This document shows positions 34,201-41,501 of a DNA stretch of 64,000 bases, one piece after another; position 1 is the first letter of the stretch, and each line of letters opens with the position of its first letter. The notes beneath the pieces are model-generated. The model saw only the letters and a program-made list of their open reading frames with translations, was not told where the DNA came from and searched no databases. The DNA comes from Candidatus Borkfalkia avistercoris (lineage in GTDB: Bacteria; Bacillota; Clostridia; Christensenellales; Borkfalkiaceae): contig DXCL01000026.1 of the NCBI GenBank assembly GCA_019115995.1, positions 62,001 to 126,000 of the forward strand. The letters are read 5' to 3'. A program made the translations under genes and the position numbers.

Positions 34201-35055
34201 TGCTTTCAGGTATACGGTATACTGTACCCAACCGTTATTGTTGTTCTGAGCGTTCAGCGCCTGCGTATCTATATTTTGGATAACGAGGGGATCCTGCTCG
34301 GTGCCGCCCACCGTATTGGAAACTTCGATGTAAGCGCCCCTGTTGCCGTTTACCGCGGAATTATCATTATAGGTCAGGCCGTAGGTTTTTACCCAAACGG
34401 AAAATTTGACCGCGGAACCCGCCTGCAAAGTGATGGAAGAGGAGGCATACCTCGCCGCCGTGCCGTAGCCGTTCGAGCGGTAGTTATGGAGCATGAGAAC
34501 GTGCGTGCCGTTCTCCTCGTCCGCCGTGCCTGCCGCAACGTTATGCGTGCCGGGGTTGACCGCGTTGATCTCCGCTGCGGAAATATTTTCGTAGGTCAGA
34601 TCGTCGGCGTCGTCCGCTTGCTTTGCGTTCGCGAGATCCCAGCCGGGAACGTCGTAATCGCTGTCTATGTCGGTATAATATTCGTCGGGCTCGTCTTCCG
34701 TGTTGTCTTCGTCCTGCTGTTTTTCGTATTCCGTTCTGGCATAGACGAACTTTTCTCCCCAATTGACGGAGGTATCCACCGTGCCCGATTTGGCAAGGGA
34801 GGTGCTGCCCTGCGTGGAAGACGTCCAGCTGTCCGGCGTCGCGATGAGGTAAGAGCCGTCGCTGTCGTCATAAAATTCGAAGTTCCCGTTCGCGAACGTC
34901 TGCGTGTCGGTCGGGGTCTCCGTCGTGTCGTCACTGTTATCATCGGAGGTTCCGGAGCAAGCTGTAAGAACGAGCGAGCAAGACGCGATCAGCATAAGCA
35001 GCGCGATGATCCAAGTCGTGATTCTCAGTTTGCCGAGTTGTCTGATTTTTGCCAT
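31300..35055 (-). CDS. Very large acidic surface lipoprotein with C-terminal membrane anchor
   Basis: A 1251-residue protein of unknown function. The N-terminus (MAKIRQLGKLRITTWIIALLMLIASCSLVLTACSG) is a lipoprotein signal peptide with lipobox LTAC. The body is rich in D, E, S, T, N, Y and G. It repeats long beta-sandwich-like stretches of the carbohydrate-binding type: FEFYDDSDGSYLIATPDSW..., VKFSVWVKTYG...GYAFFDDLEYEVM, LMIRFWVKTSS...GYAAFTGFEYTYL and VNLRVKLSANA...VIFDSVSYTTL. Near the end a membrane helix (NTNLWLLIPSIILAAALFVTLISMLV) is followed by a basic patch and a very acidic tail (DEDEIDEEDIYRVEDD...). Start 35055 is chosen because AAAGG lies nine bases upstream and a GTG at 35064 has no better site. 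Confidence 0.85.
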   Translation of the reverse strand: MAKIRQLGKLRITTWIIALLMLIASCSLVLTACSGTSDDNSDDTTETPTDTQTFANGNFEFYDDSDGSYLIATPDSWTSSTQGSTSLAKSGTVDTSVNWGEKFVYARTEYEKQQDEDNTEDEPDEYYTDIDSDYDVPGWDLANAKQADDADDLTYENISAAEINAVNPGTHNVAAGTADEENGTHVLMLHNYRSNGYGTAARYASSSITLQAGSAVKFSVWVKTYGLTYNDNSAVNGNRGAYIEVSNTVGGTEQDPLVIQNIDTQALNAQNNNNGWVQYTVYLKASSYASTSFTVYLGLGRTNAVDDNNFEYVQGYAFFDDLEYEVMTAAEYETAVAAETNISEYELDIYSSDAMKVDSVSDANLSLRTFALDLDVFKTAPSSFTLNNVTIEETSTIRNGNKYTLDNYLSNADLLRDANDAGRSGIKTVDQITAANGYANSVTEDFNAETFTGLFGENAQILMLYSGAGAPYSTEISSSNTSVADLFTVSPEETLMIRFWVKTSSLDGGTGATVTLIDYETETAIGAVDTTTLTAVDLKDDNGTDEDIFDGWQQCYFYVSNDTKDDLTFTLKFNFGPTDIVDTTISSYVSGYAAFTGFEYTYLSDEEASLASTGTYAVQASLTGSPAETNSGTGFDDPAYTDSTEGSAAIESGFADLRTYDGVYGNSKYVGGTELTSGVNQYGNAGLINKEYAENYWGTDTAPAPEWLQTVVTSYTQAIQNLTLTAQTWWDTVIGSNSTQPLLIVNPGEETTSYGFIGAETSISTTAYTQVNLRVKLSANATAYIYLIDTTENADAETKYVDPLKYTSGISYRYDSDGNVVTKDPDEDDFDEDTDTLFYKQSNGLWSTSATHSGDFYYANLANYDEDEDGNLTDSDGTIVYYLHDGEYYRYHNEDTDAYSVAVRDFTKAGVDENRLVAATLQSETSKDLVQVVHGSDVSADQWVYVNFFIANGSEAKNYRLEVWNGSRDNSVKMAAESYVIFDSVSYTTLDETNFNDMLSDSLEALGMDSKFNDTRYATTDEILKAYRENPNAFISENANGASLIYYNFSLFDDKNYTPYDENNDLDTRDSDPYADYDPSSYSDTVAYLRYNGSDNGYIEYNTFVNYGASEIDVATSDGSTDDSTTDDTTGGGSNTNLWLLIPSIILAAALFVTLISMLVKKLLGNIRRNKVRTTPQYDARRTRYIRKLKLSEEAEDERDESVPDVLPDEDEIDEEDIYRVEDDTATDEKETDDTDPYADEADDQNNGDDK

Positions 35056-35135
35056 ATAATACACCTTTACTGAAATTTGATGAAATTAAACGTACACTTG
35101 TAATTTTTCTGTAAAAACCAAAATCGTACTATCTT

Positions 35136-35164
35136 ATTCTAATATAAATGGCGATTAAAATCAA
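35136..35164 (-). promoter_or_regulatory. Promoter of the large lipoprotein gene
   Basis: On the minus strand TTGATT (plus 35159-35164) and TAGAAT (plus 35136-35141) are 17 bases apart, about 80 bases before the start codon. No comparably clear promoter is seen on the plus strand for the divergent transporter genes. Confidence 0.65.
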
Positions 35165-35263
35165 GCGATAACGGTTAAAAAAAAGTGAAAATTGAATTTA
35201 TTTTTGCTTTGCGGGCACAAACTAATACGGATACATCGATTAAAAAGGGGGGCGCAGGGAAAT

Positions 35264-35626
35264 ATGAAGATTTCCGGAAACGAATGGGTGCTCGGCGGGG
35301 GCGGCATTGTGACGGGCGCGGTGAATGGATTGTTCGGCGGGGGCGGCGGCATGATCGTCGTTCCCTTTCTCACCGCCTTTGCAAAAAAACCGCCGCTCGT
35401 GGCTCACGCAACGGCGATCCTGATCATTCTTCCGGTCAGTTTCGTCAGCGGTGTTTTGTATCTGATCAACGGCTATTTTCAGACGGAGCTCTTTCTTTCC
35501 GTCTGCATCGGCGTTACGTTCGGCGGATTTTTGGGCGCGCGGGCGCTCAGTCTGCTCTCCGCAGGGGAGGCGACTCTCCTGTTTGCCGCCGTCATGTTTG
35601 CGGCGGGCGTCCGCATGATCTTTTGA
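35264..35626 (+). CDS. TauE/SafE (TSUP) family half-transporter, first half
   Basis: A 120-residue membrane protein with about four helices and the family glycine motif NGLFGGGGGMIVVPFL near the start, then AHATAILIILPVSFVSGVLYLINGYF. TauE/SafE proteins usually have about 250 residues made of two homologous halves; here only one half is present and the second is a separate gene 18 bases downstream. Start 35264 (MKISGN) has AGGGA upstream. The family exports or imports sulfite, sulfonates or other organic anions. Confidence 0.8.
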   Translation: MKISGNEWVLGGGGIVTGAVNGLFGGGGGMIVVPFLTAFAKKPPLVAHATAILIILPVSFVSGVLYLINGYFQTELFLSVCIGVTFGGFLGARALSLLSAGEATLLFAAVMFAAGVRMIF

Positions 35627-35644
35627 TTTTGTGAGGGAATTAAA

Positions 35645-36037
35645 ATGCGTTTTCTGATCTATCTTCTTGCGGGAATCGCCGGGGGCCTTCTCGGCGGCAT
35701 GGGCATGGGCGGCGGCACCGTGCTCATACCGATCCTTACCATATTCTGCGGCGTGGAACAGCACCTGGCGCAGTCGGTCAATCTGCTGTCTTTCCTGCCG
35801 ATGGCGATATTTTCTCTGAAAGTCCATTTTGCCAACGGGCTGGTAGACACGAAGGGCATTTTGTGGCTGATCGTGCCCGCCGTGCTGCTGTCCGCGCTCG
35901 GGGGCTTTTTCGTGAAGGAGCTTTCGGGCGGGTTCCTGCGCGCTGCGTTCGGCGTTTTTTTATGTCTTCTGTCTTTGTGGCAGGCGTATCAGGGCGTTAT
36001 GCAGATCAAAAGCAAAAAAGAGGGCGGCAGGGCGTAA
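35645..36037 (+). CDS. TauE/SafE (TSUP) family half-transporter, second half
   Basis: A 130-residue membrane protein with four hydrophobic segments. GGLLGGMGMGGGTVLIPILTIFCG is the counterpart of the glycine motif in the preceding gene, and QHLAQSVNLLSFLPMAIFSLKVHFANGLVD follows the same pattern. It ends in a short basic tail. With the preceding gene it probably forms a heterodimer equal to one full transporter. TGAGGGAA precedes the ATG. Confidence 0.8.
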   Translation: MRFLIYLLAGIAGGLLGGMGMGGGTVLIPILTIFCGVEQHLAQSVNLLSFLPMAIFSLKVHFANGLVDTKGILWLIVPAVLLSALGGFFVKELSGGFLRAAFGVFLCLLSLWQAYQGVMQIKSKKEGGRA

Positions 36038-36095
36038 AGTACGGCTTATGCCCCGTTAATAAATTGTTATATTTTGCTTTTTTACGGCCTTTTTC

Positions 36096-36124
36096 TTTAC
36101 AAGTTTCGGAAAAAATGGTAAAAT
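36096..36124 (+). promoter_or_regulatory. Promoter of the rnf operon
   Basis: TTTACA (36096-36101) and TAAAAT (36119-36124), 17-base spacer, TG extension at 36116-36117. It lies 60 bases before the rnfC start. Confidence 0.75.
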
Positions 36125-36184
36125 TTCCATGGTTATAAGCCGAGCCGCCGTTCGTCGGAAAGCTCGTTGACAGGAGGCTGTTTA

Positions 36185-37525
36185 TTGTTTACTTTTTCTA
36201 ACGGTGTACATCTGAAAGATTGCAAGGGCTTTTCCGCCGGCGAAACGATCTCGCGCGGGCCCGAGCCGGAAACGGTTTACGTTCCGCTCTTGCAGCATAT
36301 CGGGCGGCCTGCCGTGCCGGTCGTGTCGGCCGGTCAGCGCGTGCTGTGCGGCGAATTGATCGCGAAAGCCGCAGAGGGGCTCTCCGCAAACGTGTTTTCT
36401 CCCGTTTCGGGAACGGTCAAGGGAGTCGTGGGGCATATAACGCTGTCCGGCAAAAAGCTCGACCATATCCTGATCGAAAACGATTTCAAAGAGGAAAAGG
36501 CTTATCTTCCGCCCCTTTCCTCGCAGGACAGGCCCGGCATTCTTGCGCGCATCGCGGAGGCGGGCATCGTCGGCATGGGCGGCGCGGGCTTTCCCACCGC
36601 AGCAAAGCTCGGAACGGACAAAGAGATCGCCGTGCTCGTGGTGAACGGCGCGGAGTGCGAGCCGTATATCACCTGCGATCACAGGATCATGCTCGAATTT
36701 TCAGAGGAGCTTCTGGAAGGCGTACGTCTGTGCATGACGGCTTGCGGCGCGAAAGAGGCGGTCATCGGCGTCGAGAGCAACAAGCGCGACGCGGCGAAGC
36801 GACTCGCTTCCCTTGCCGACGGCGGTATCCGCGTGAAGGAGCTGAAAACGAGGTATCCGCAGGGCGCGGAAAAACAGCTCGTTTACGGCTGTACGAAAAG
36901 GGTGATCCCCGAAGGCGGATTGCCTTCCGACGCGGGCGTGCTGGTCGTAAACGTGCATACCGCGCTCGCGGTCTATAAAGCGGTGCGGGAAAACACGCCG
37001 TGCTATGAACGGGTGATGACGGTGAGCGGCTCCAAAACGGACAGACCCTGCAACATCTGGGTAAAAAACGGAACTCTCTATCGGGCGATCGCGGAGTTCT
37101 GCGGCGCGCACGAGGATTGCGCGCGCATCGTTTCCGGCGGCCCGATGATGGGCGAGCCCGTCTTTTCCTTAAAGATATGCGCGACGAAAACATCTTCGTC
37201 ATTGCTGTTCCTCGGTGAAAACGAGTGCCAAAGCGACGCCGCGGAGCCCTGCATCGGCTGCGGCAGGTGCGTGCAGGCGTGCCCGATGGGGCTTTCGCCC
37301 GTCTTTATCGAAAGGGCGCTCTTCGATAAAAAGTACGACGAAGCCGAGGCGTTCGGGGCAGCGCAGTGCATCGGCTGCGGTTGTTGCTCGTATGTTTGCC
37401 CCGCCAAACGGTTCCTCATGCAGAGCGTGAAACTTGCAAAAAAGAATGTGCAGGCGCGCCGCGCCCGCGAACGCGAGCGCGCACAGCAAAATAACGGAGA
37501 AGGAGCGGAAAAAACAAATGGCTGA
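36185..37525 (+). CDS. rnfC: Rnf complex subunit C (ferredoxin:NAD oxidoreductase)
   Basis: A 446-residue membrane-associated subunit that binds NADH and FMN on the cytoplasmic face. The N-terminal biotin-like fold is TFSNGVHLKDCKGFSAGETI...VSAGQRVLCGELIAKA, the NADH/FMN-binding part holds GIVGMGGAGFPTAAKL and VVNGAECEPYITCDHRIM, and two [4Fe-4S] motifs stand near the end, CIGCGRCVQACPMGL and CIGCGCCSYVCPAKR. The start is TTG at 36185: AGGAGG (36172-36177) lies seven bases before it and no ATG is available. The gene opens the order rnfC-D-G-E-A-B common in Clostridia, and its stop overlaps rnfD. Confidence 0.94.
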   Translation: MFTFSNGVHLKDCKGFSAGETISRGPEPETVYVPLLQHIGRPAVPVVSAGQRVLCGELIAKAAEGLSANVFSPVSGTVKGVVGHITLSGKKLDHILIENDFKEEKAYLPPLSSQDRPGILARIAEAGIVGMGGAGFPTAAKLGTDKEIAVLVVNGAECEPYITCDHRIMLEFSEELLEGVRLCMTACGAKEAVIGVESNKRDAAKRLASLADGGIRVKELKTRYPQGAEKQLVYGCTKRVIPEGGLPSDAGVLVVNVHTALAVYKAVRENTPCYERVMTVSGSKTDRPCNIWVKNGTLYRAIAEFCGAHEDCARIVSGGPMMGEPVFSLKICATKTSSSLLFLGENECQSDAAEPCIGCGRCVQACPMGLSPVFIERALFDKKYDEAEAFGAAQCIGCGCCSYVCPAKRFLMQSVKLAKKNVQARRARERERAQQNNGEGAEKTNG

Positions 37526-39698
37526 GATCGCCAATTATAAAGTAGCGGCTTCTCCGCATAAAAAAGACAGCGCGACGACCCGCCGCATCATGTTGGACGT
37601 TCTGATCGCGCTTTTGCCCTGCCTCGTATGCGGGGTGGTGTACTTCGGGCTCTACGCGCTTATGCTCGTTGCCATCTGTGTTGCGACGTGCTTTGCGAGC
37701 GAACAGATCTATAATCTGATCCGAAAAAAGCCCTTTACGAAAGACCTTTCCGCACTCGTTACAGGGGTGATCCTGGGGCTGAATCTTCCTCCCCGCGCAC
37801 CCTGGTATATCCCCGTGATCGGCGGCGTTTTTGCCATCATTATCGTAAAAATGCTCTTCGGCGGGCTGGGCAGAAATTTTGCCAACCCTGCCGCCGCCGC
37901 GCGCGTGTTCTTGTTGCTCGCATACAGCGGCACGATGACCTCGTTTATCGGGGCGGACATTTCCGGCAATATCCTCGGGGCTGACGGCTCGACGGGCGCC
38001 ACCTATCTCGGCGGCGGCACGGCCGCGCTTGCCGAAAGCTTTTTCGGCGTCGAAGGGTATTGGGGCAACGTTTTGCAGCTGTTTTTCGGCAGTATCGGCG
38101 GGAGTATAGGGGAGACATGCAAGCTCGCCGTTCTTGCGGGCGGCGTGTACCTGATCGCGCGGAAGGTGATCGACTGGCGCATTCCCGTCGTATATATCTT
38201 GACGGCGGCGATGATGGCGCTCTTCTGCTGGAACAGCGCGAAGGAAATTCTTTTGCAGGTCTTTTCGGGCGGTCTGCTTTTCGGCGCCTTTTTCATGGCG
38301 ACCGATTACGCCACCTCCCCGAAGTGGAAGATCAATCGTATCCTCTATGCGTTCGGGCTGGGCGTCATCACCATGATCATCAGAAGGTTCGGCACTTATC
38401 CCGAGGGCACCTCTCTCGCGATATTGTTCATGAATCTGCTCGTGCCCGCCATGGACAGGTTCCTCCTGCCCGTCCGGTTCGGGCAACGCACGAAAAAGGG
38501 GACGCCGAAGCCGCAGGTCATGAAGTGGAGCATGCGCGGTCTGTGCATTGCGCTTGCGGCAGCGCTTGCGATCGGCACGCCCGTCATCGCGGTCGCGGAA
38601 TACAACCGCCCCGCGGAGGCCTCGCTCCCCGCGCAGTACCGGTATATCCGGACGATGGCAAAGGACAGAAAGGGATATTATTATTTCGACGTGCAGGGCG
38701 GCGCGGCGATCACGGACAGTTATACCCAACAGCTGGAATATAAGGTGGTCATCGATATGCCGGGCGGCACGGTTACGGAGATCGAACCGATCACCCAGAG
38801 CACGATGGGCTATACCGCGGAACTTTCGCTGTTCGTCGGAAAAACGTACGGGGAAATTTCTGCGCTTTCCGGCGAAGACCTCTCCACCGATTCGGAAACG
38901 AGCGCAACGCTCACGAATACGGCGTTGCAGGGCATGGTGGAAGAATGCTTCATAGCTGCGGATAACGATCATAACGGAACGGAGCTTATCGCTTCCTATA
39001 ACTATATCGTCGGGGCGGCGGATTCCGCGATCTTCGGCGGCAGAACGTATCTGGTGAAGGGCGTTGCCGACCTTTCGGAATACAATTACCAACAACAGCT
39101 TTTGTACAGCGTATCGGTCAAAGACGGAAGGATATCCGAAATCATACCCATAGTGCAGAGCACGATGGGCTATATCGCGGAGCTTTCCCTGTTCATAGGA
39201 AAAAATTATGAGGAGGTCGCGGCGCTTTCCGACGGGGATCTTTCTACCGATTCGGATACGAGCGCCACGCGCACGAATACGGCGCTGAAAGAGATGCTCC
39301 TCGAATGCCTGCTCGATTACGACGTGACGGCAAACGGTCTGACGCTTCCCGAAAACGCTTCCCGGATCAGGGCGGCGGGCAATTCTTCGGCTTTCGGCGG
39401 AGTTTCGTTCCTTGCGGAAGGATATGCGGATCTCTCCGAATACAATTACAGGCAGCCGCTGCTCTTTTATATCAATATACGAGACGGCAAGGTGAGCGAT
39501 ATCCTGCCGCTCAGACAGAGCACGATGGGCTACACCGCAGAGCTTTCCCTGTTTATCGGCAAAACGGCGGAGGAGGTCGCGGCGCTTTCCGACGGGGATC
39601 TTTCCACCGATTCGGATACGAGCGCCACGCGCACGAACACGGCGCTGAAAGAGATGATCCTCGAATGCTTTGAAATAACGGGAGGTGACGCGGCATGA
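37518..39698 (+). CDS. rnfD: Rnf complex subunit D with a triple FMN-binding-like C-terminal extension
   Basis: A 726-residue protein, about twice the usual RnfD length (roughly 300-350). Residues 1 to about 330 are a normal RnfD core with about ten helices and the motif DGSTGATYL, where Thr162 is the expected covalent FMN site. An extra helix (about 340-357, GLCIALAAALAIGTPVIAVA) preceded by Lys and Arg should carry the rest of the chain outside. Residues 365-724 are three tandem 120-residue repeats. Each has QSTMGYxAELSLFxGK and DLSTDSxTSATxTNTAL, close to the ETPG and SGATxS motifs of RnfG/NqrC FMN domains. The motif Thr/Ser groups start at residues 461, 581 and 701. ATG 37518 overlaps the rnfC stop by eight bases; the frame runs on upstream inside rnfC. 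Confidence 0.88.
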   Translation: MAEIANYKVAASPHKKDSATTRRIMLDVLIALLPCLVCGVVYFGLYALMLVAICVATCFASEQIYNLIRKKPFTKDLSALVTGVILGLNLPPRAPWYIPVIGGVFAIIIVKMLFGGLGRNFANPAAAARVFLLLAYSGTMTSFIGADISGNILGADGSTGATYLGGGTAALAESFFGVEGYWGNVLQLFFGSIGGSIGETCKLAVLAGGVYLIARKVIDWRIPVVYILTAAMMALFCWNSAKEILLQVFSGGLLFGAFFMATDYATSPKWKINRILYAFGLGVITMIIRRFGTYPEGTSLAILFMNLLVPAMDRFLLPVRFGQRTKKGTPKPQVMKWSMRGLCIALAAALAIGTPVIAVAEYNRPAEASLPAQYRYIRTMAKDRKGYYYFDVQGGAAITDSYTQQLEYKVVIDMPGGTVTEIEPITQSTMGYTAELSLFVGKTYGEISALSGEDLSTDSETSATLTNTALQGMVEECFIAADNDHNGTELIASYNYIVGAADSAIFGGRTYLVKGVADLSEYNYQQQLLYSVSVKDGRISEIIPIVQSTMGYIAELSLFIGKNYEEVAALSDGDLSTDSDTSATRTNTALKEMLLECLLDYDVTANGLTLPENASRIRAAGNSSAFGGVSFLAEGYADLSEYNYRQPLLFYINIRDGKVSDILPLRQSTMGYTAELSLFIGKTAEEVAALSDGDLSTDSDTSATRTNTALKEMILECFEITGGDAA
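38610..39689 (+). repeat. Three tandem 360-bp repeats inside rnfD
   Basis: The repeat motif TSATxT occurs at 38898, 39258 and 39618, exactly 360 bases apart each time, so the unit is 120 codons. Units 2 and 3 are nearly identical over about 85 bases around the motif (39205-39290 and 39565-39650), including many silent positions, pointing to recent duplication or gene conversion. Unit 1 is more diverged. Boundaries are set arbitrarily in phase with the coding frame. Confidence 0.9.
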
Positions 39699-40240
39699 GC
39701 GATAAAGTGAGATCCGTCGTGCAGAGTATAGCCGTGCTCGCATGCATCGCCCTCGTGTGCGGGCTGCTGCTCGGCGCAGTAAATCATTTTACCTATGTTG
39801 ATCCGTTGCAGACGACTTTGGACGGTTTCAAATCCGACAGCGGCGCTGAGGGCGAGTTTACCATGGTCGTGGAAGACGAGACCGCCGTGGAGGGCGCTTC
39901 GGGCAGCATCGTCTATTATGCCGTTTCAACGGACGGCGTGCACGCTTTCCTCGCGAGCGCGATCAGTCAGTACGGCGGAGAATTTCAGGTATACGTGTAT
40001 ATCCGCGACGCAAAGATCTATAAAATCGCGGCGGGCGAAAACGGAGACACCTTTGTGGACAGGCTTGAAGCGGCGAATTTTTACGCGGAGTTTTACGACA
40101 AAGACCTGGCGGACTTCGATCCGCTTTCCGTGAGCGGCGTTTCGGGCGCGACGTACAGTTCCAATGCGGTAAAGAACGCCGTCAATGCGGTCGTGCTCTA
40201 CTATAACCGAAATGTTGCGGGAGGGGAAAACAATGGATAA
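39695..40240 (+). CDS. rnfG: Rnf complex subunit G (FMN-binding)
   Basis: A 181-residue subunit with one N-terminal membrane helix (about residues 9-30) and an extracytoplasmic FMN-binding domain. FMN is attached covalently through the Thr of VSGVSGATYSSNAVKNAV, the consensus ApbE flavinylation site. It overlaps rnfD by four bases and rnfE by eight. Confidence 0.92.
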   Translation: MSDKVRSVVQSIAVLACIALVCGLLLGAVNHFTYVDPLQTTLDGFKSDSGAEGEFTMVVEDETAVEGASGSIVYYAVSTDGVHAFLASAISQYGGEFQVYVYIRDAKIYKIAAGENGDTFVDRLEAANFYAEFYDKDLADFDPLSVSGVSGATYSSNAVKNAVNAVVLYYNRNVAGGENNG

Positions 40241-40910
40241 AGCGAAGATCAAAGAAACGTTCCTCGGCGGCATCATCAAAAACAATCCGACCTTCGTGCT
40301 CGTTTTAGGCACCTGCCCGACCATTGCCATGACGACGACTCTCTTTCAGGCGTTCGCCATGGGGGTCGCGACGATGTTCGTGCTCATCTTTTCAAATTTG
40401 TTCGTCAGCCTTTTGCGCAACCTGATCCCCGATAAAGTACGCATACCGTGTTACATCGTGATCATTTCGACGTTCGTGATCATCGTGCAGATGGTCATGC
40501 AGCGGTTCATGCCCGACCTGTATTCCACGATGCGCGCCTTTATCGCGCTCATCGTCGTCAACTGTATCATTCTGGCGCGGGCGGAAAGTTTTGCTTCCTG
40601 CAACAAGCCGCTGTACAGCGTTTTAGACGGCTTTTCCATCGGGCTCGGCTTTACGGGGGCGCTCTGCCTCATCGGTATCGTGCGCGAATTTCTTGCAGGC
40701 GGCTCGTTTGCAGGGATCGCGATCCCCGGGTTCCCCGCAATGTCCGGTACGGGCGCGAGTGCGTTCGGCTTTATCGTATTCGGCTGCATGATGGCGCTGT
40801 TCAACTTCGTCATACAAAAACTGAACGAACGCAAAGAGAAGATGAAGCGTGCGGCGCTGCCTCTCGCGGAGGACAGGGTGGAGGAATTGAAGGAGGTGCC
40901 CGAAAAATGA
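40233..40910 (+). CDS. rnfE: Rnf complex subunit E
   Basis: A 225-residue integral membrane subunit with six helices. It begins MDKAKIKETFLGGIIKNNPTFVLVLGTCPTIAMTTTLFQAFAMG and contains NLIPDKVRIPCYIVIISTFVIIVQ and VVNCIILARAESFASCNKPLYSVLDGF, the conserved RnfA/RnfE fold with a Cys that helps bind the intramembrane iron-sulfur centre. GGGAGG lies before ATG 40233. It overlaps rnfG and rnfA. Confidence 0.95.
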   Translation: MDKAKIKETFLGGIIKNNPTFVLVLGTCPTIAMTTTLFQAFAMGVATMFVLIFSNLFVSLLRNLIPDKVRIPCYIVIISTFVIIVQMVMQRFMPDLYSTMRAFIALIVVNCIILARAESFASCNKPLYSVLDGFSIGLGFTGALCLIGIVREFLAGGSFAGIAIPGFPAMSGTGASAFGFIVFGCMMALFNFVIQKLNERKEKMKRAALPLAEDRVEELKEVPEK

Positions 40911-41491
40911 CAGTTTCCATTATTTCCGTCATGTTTGCGGCGGTGATCTCCAACAACATCGTGCTGTCGCAGTATCAGGGGATCTGCCCATTCCTCGGGG
41001 TATCCAAAAAGATTTCCAGCGCGGCGGGCATGGGATTTGCCGTCATATTCGTCATGGCGGTCTCCGCCGTGTTCACCTGGCTGGTGTACAACTATGTGCT
41101 GGTTCCTCTGGAAATAGAATTTCTCTATACGATGGCGTTCATTCTCGTGATCGCGAGCCTTGTGCAGATCACCGAAATGATCGTCAAGCGCTATTCGCCC
41201 ACGCTGTACAGCGCGCTCGGCGTGTATCTGCCACTCATCACCACGAACTGCGCCATTCTCGGCACGGCGAACAGCGCCGTGGTGTTCAACAGCTACACTT
41301 TTATCGAAACATTTGCCGTTTCCGTGGCGACGGGCGCAGGCTTTCTGCTTGCCATTATACTGCTCGCGTGCGTCAGGCTGAAAACAGACAGGGCGGATAT
41401 CCCGAAATGCTTTAAGGGCTTTCCCATCACGCTCGTGACCGCCGCGATCATGGCTATGGCGTTTGCGGGCTTTGCGGGGATCCTCGCATAA
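40907..41491 (+). CDS. rnfA: Rnf complex subunit A
   Basis: A 194-residue membrane subunit homologous to RnfE, beginning MTVSIISVMFAAVISNNIVLSQYQGICPFLGVSKKISSAAGMG, with PLITTNCAILGTANSAVVFNSY near the middle. The Cys in GICPFLG and TTNCAILG are the conserved pair thought to bind the [2Fe-2S] centre between RnfA and RnfE. AGGAGG precedes ATG 40907, which overlaps the rnfE stop. Confidence 0.95.
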   Translation: MTVSIISVMFAAVISNNIVLSQYQGICPFLGVSKKISSAAGMGFAVIFVMAVSAVFTWLVYNYVLVPLEIEFLYTMAFILVIASLVQITEMIVKRYSPTLYSALGVYLPLITTNCAILGTANSAVVFNSYTFIETFAVSVATGAGFLLAIILLACVRLKTDRADIPKCFKGFPITLVTAAIMAMAFAGFAGILA

Positions 41492-41501
41492 GGAGAGAAA
41501 T

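Noticed and set aside
31261..35073. A 1270-codon open frame on the plus strand opposite the large lipoprotein
   Set aside because: Its product is a low-complexity string of Val, Ile, Arg and Gly with no domain; the minus strand has a promoter, a ribosome site, a lipoprotein signal and structured domains. The plus frame is an antisense shadow of the acidic, codon-biased gene.
36020..36095. A terminator after the TauE/SafE genes
   Set aside because: No stable hairpin with a T-run was found in the gap before the rnf promoter.
37416..39743. A 775-codon minus-strand frame opposite rnfD
   Set aside because: It is an Arg/His-rich shadow; rnfD on the plus strand has complete family motifs and coupled neighbours.
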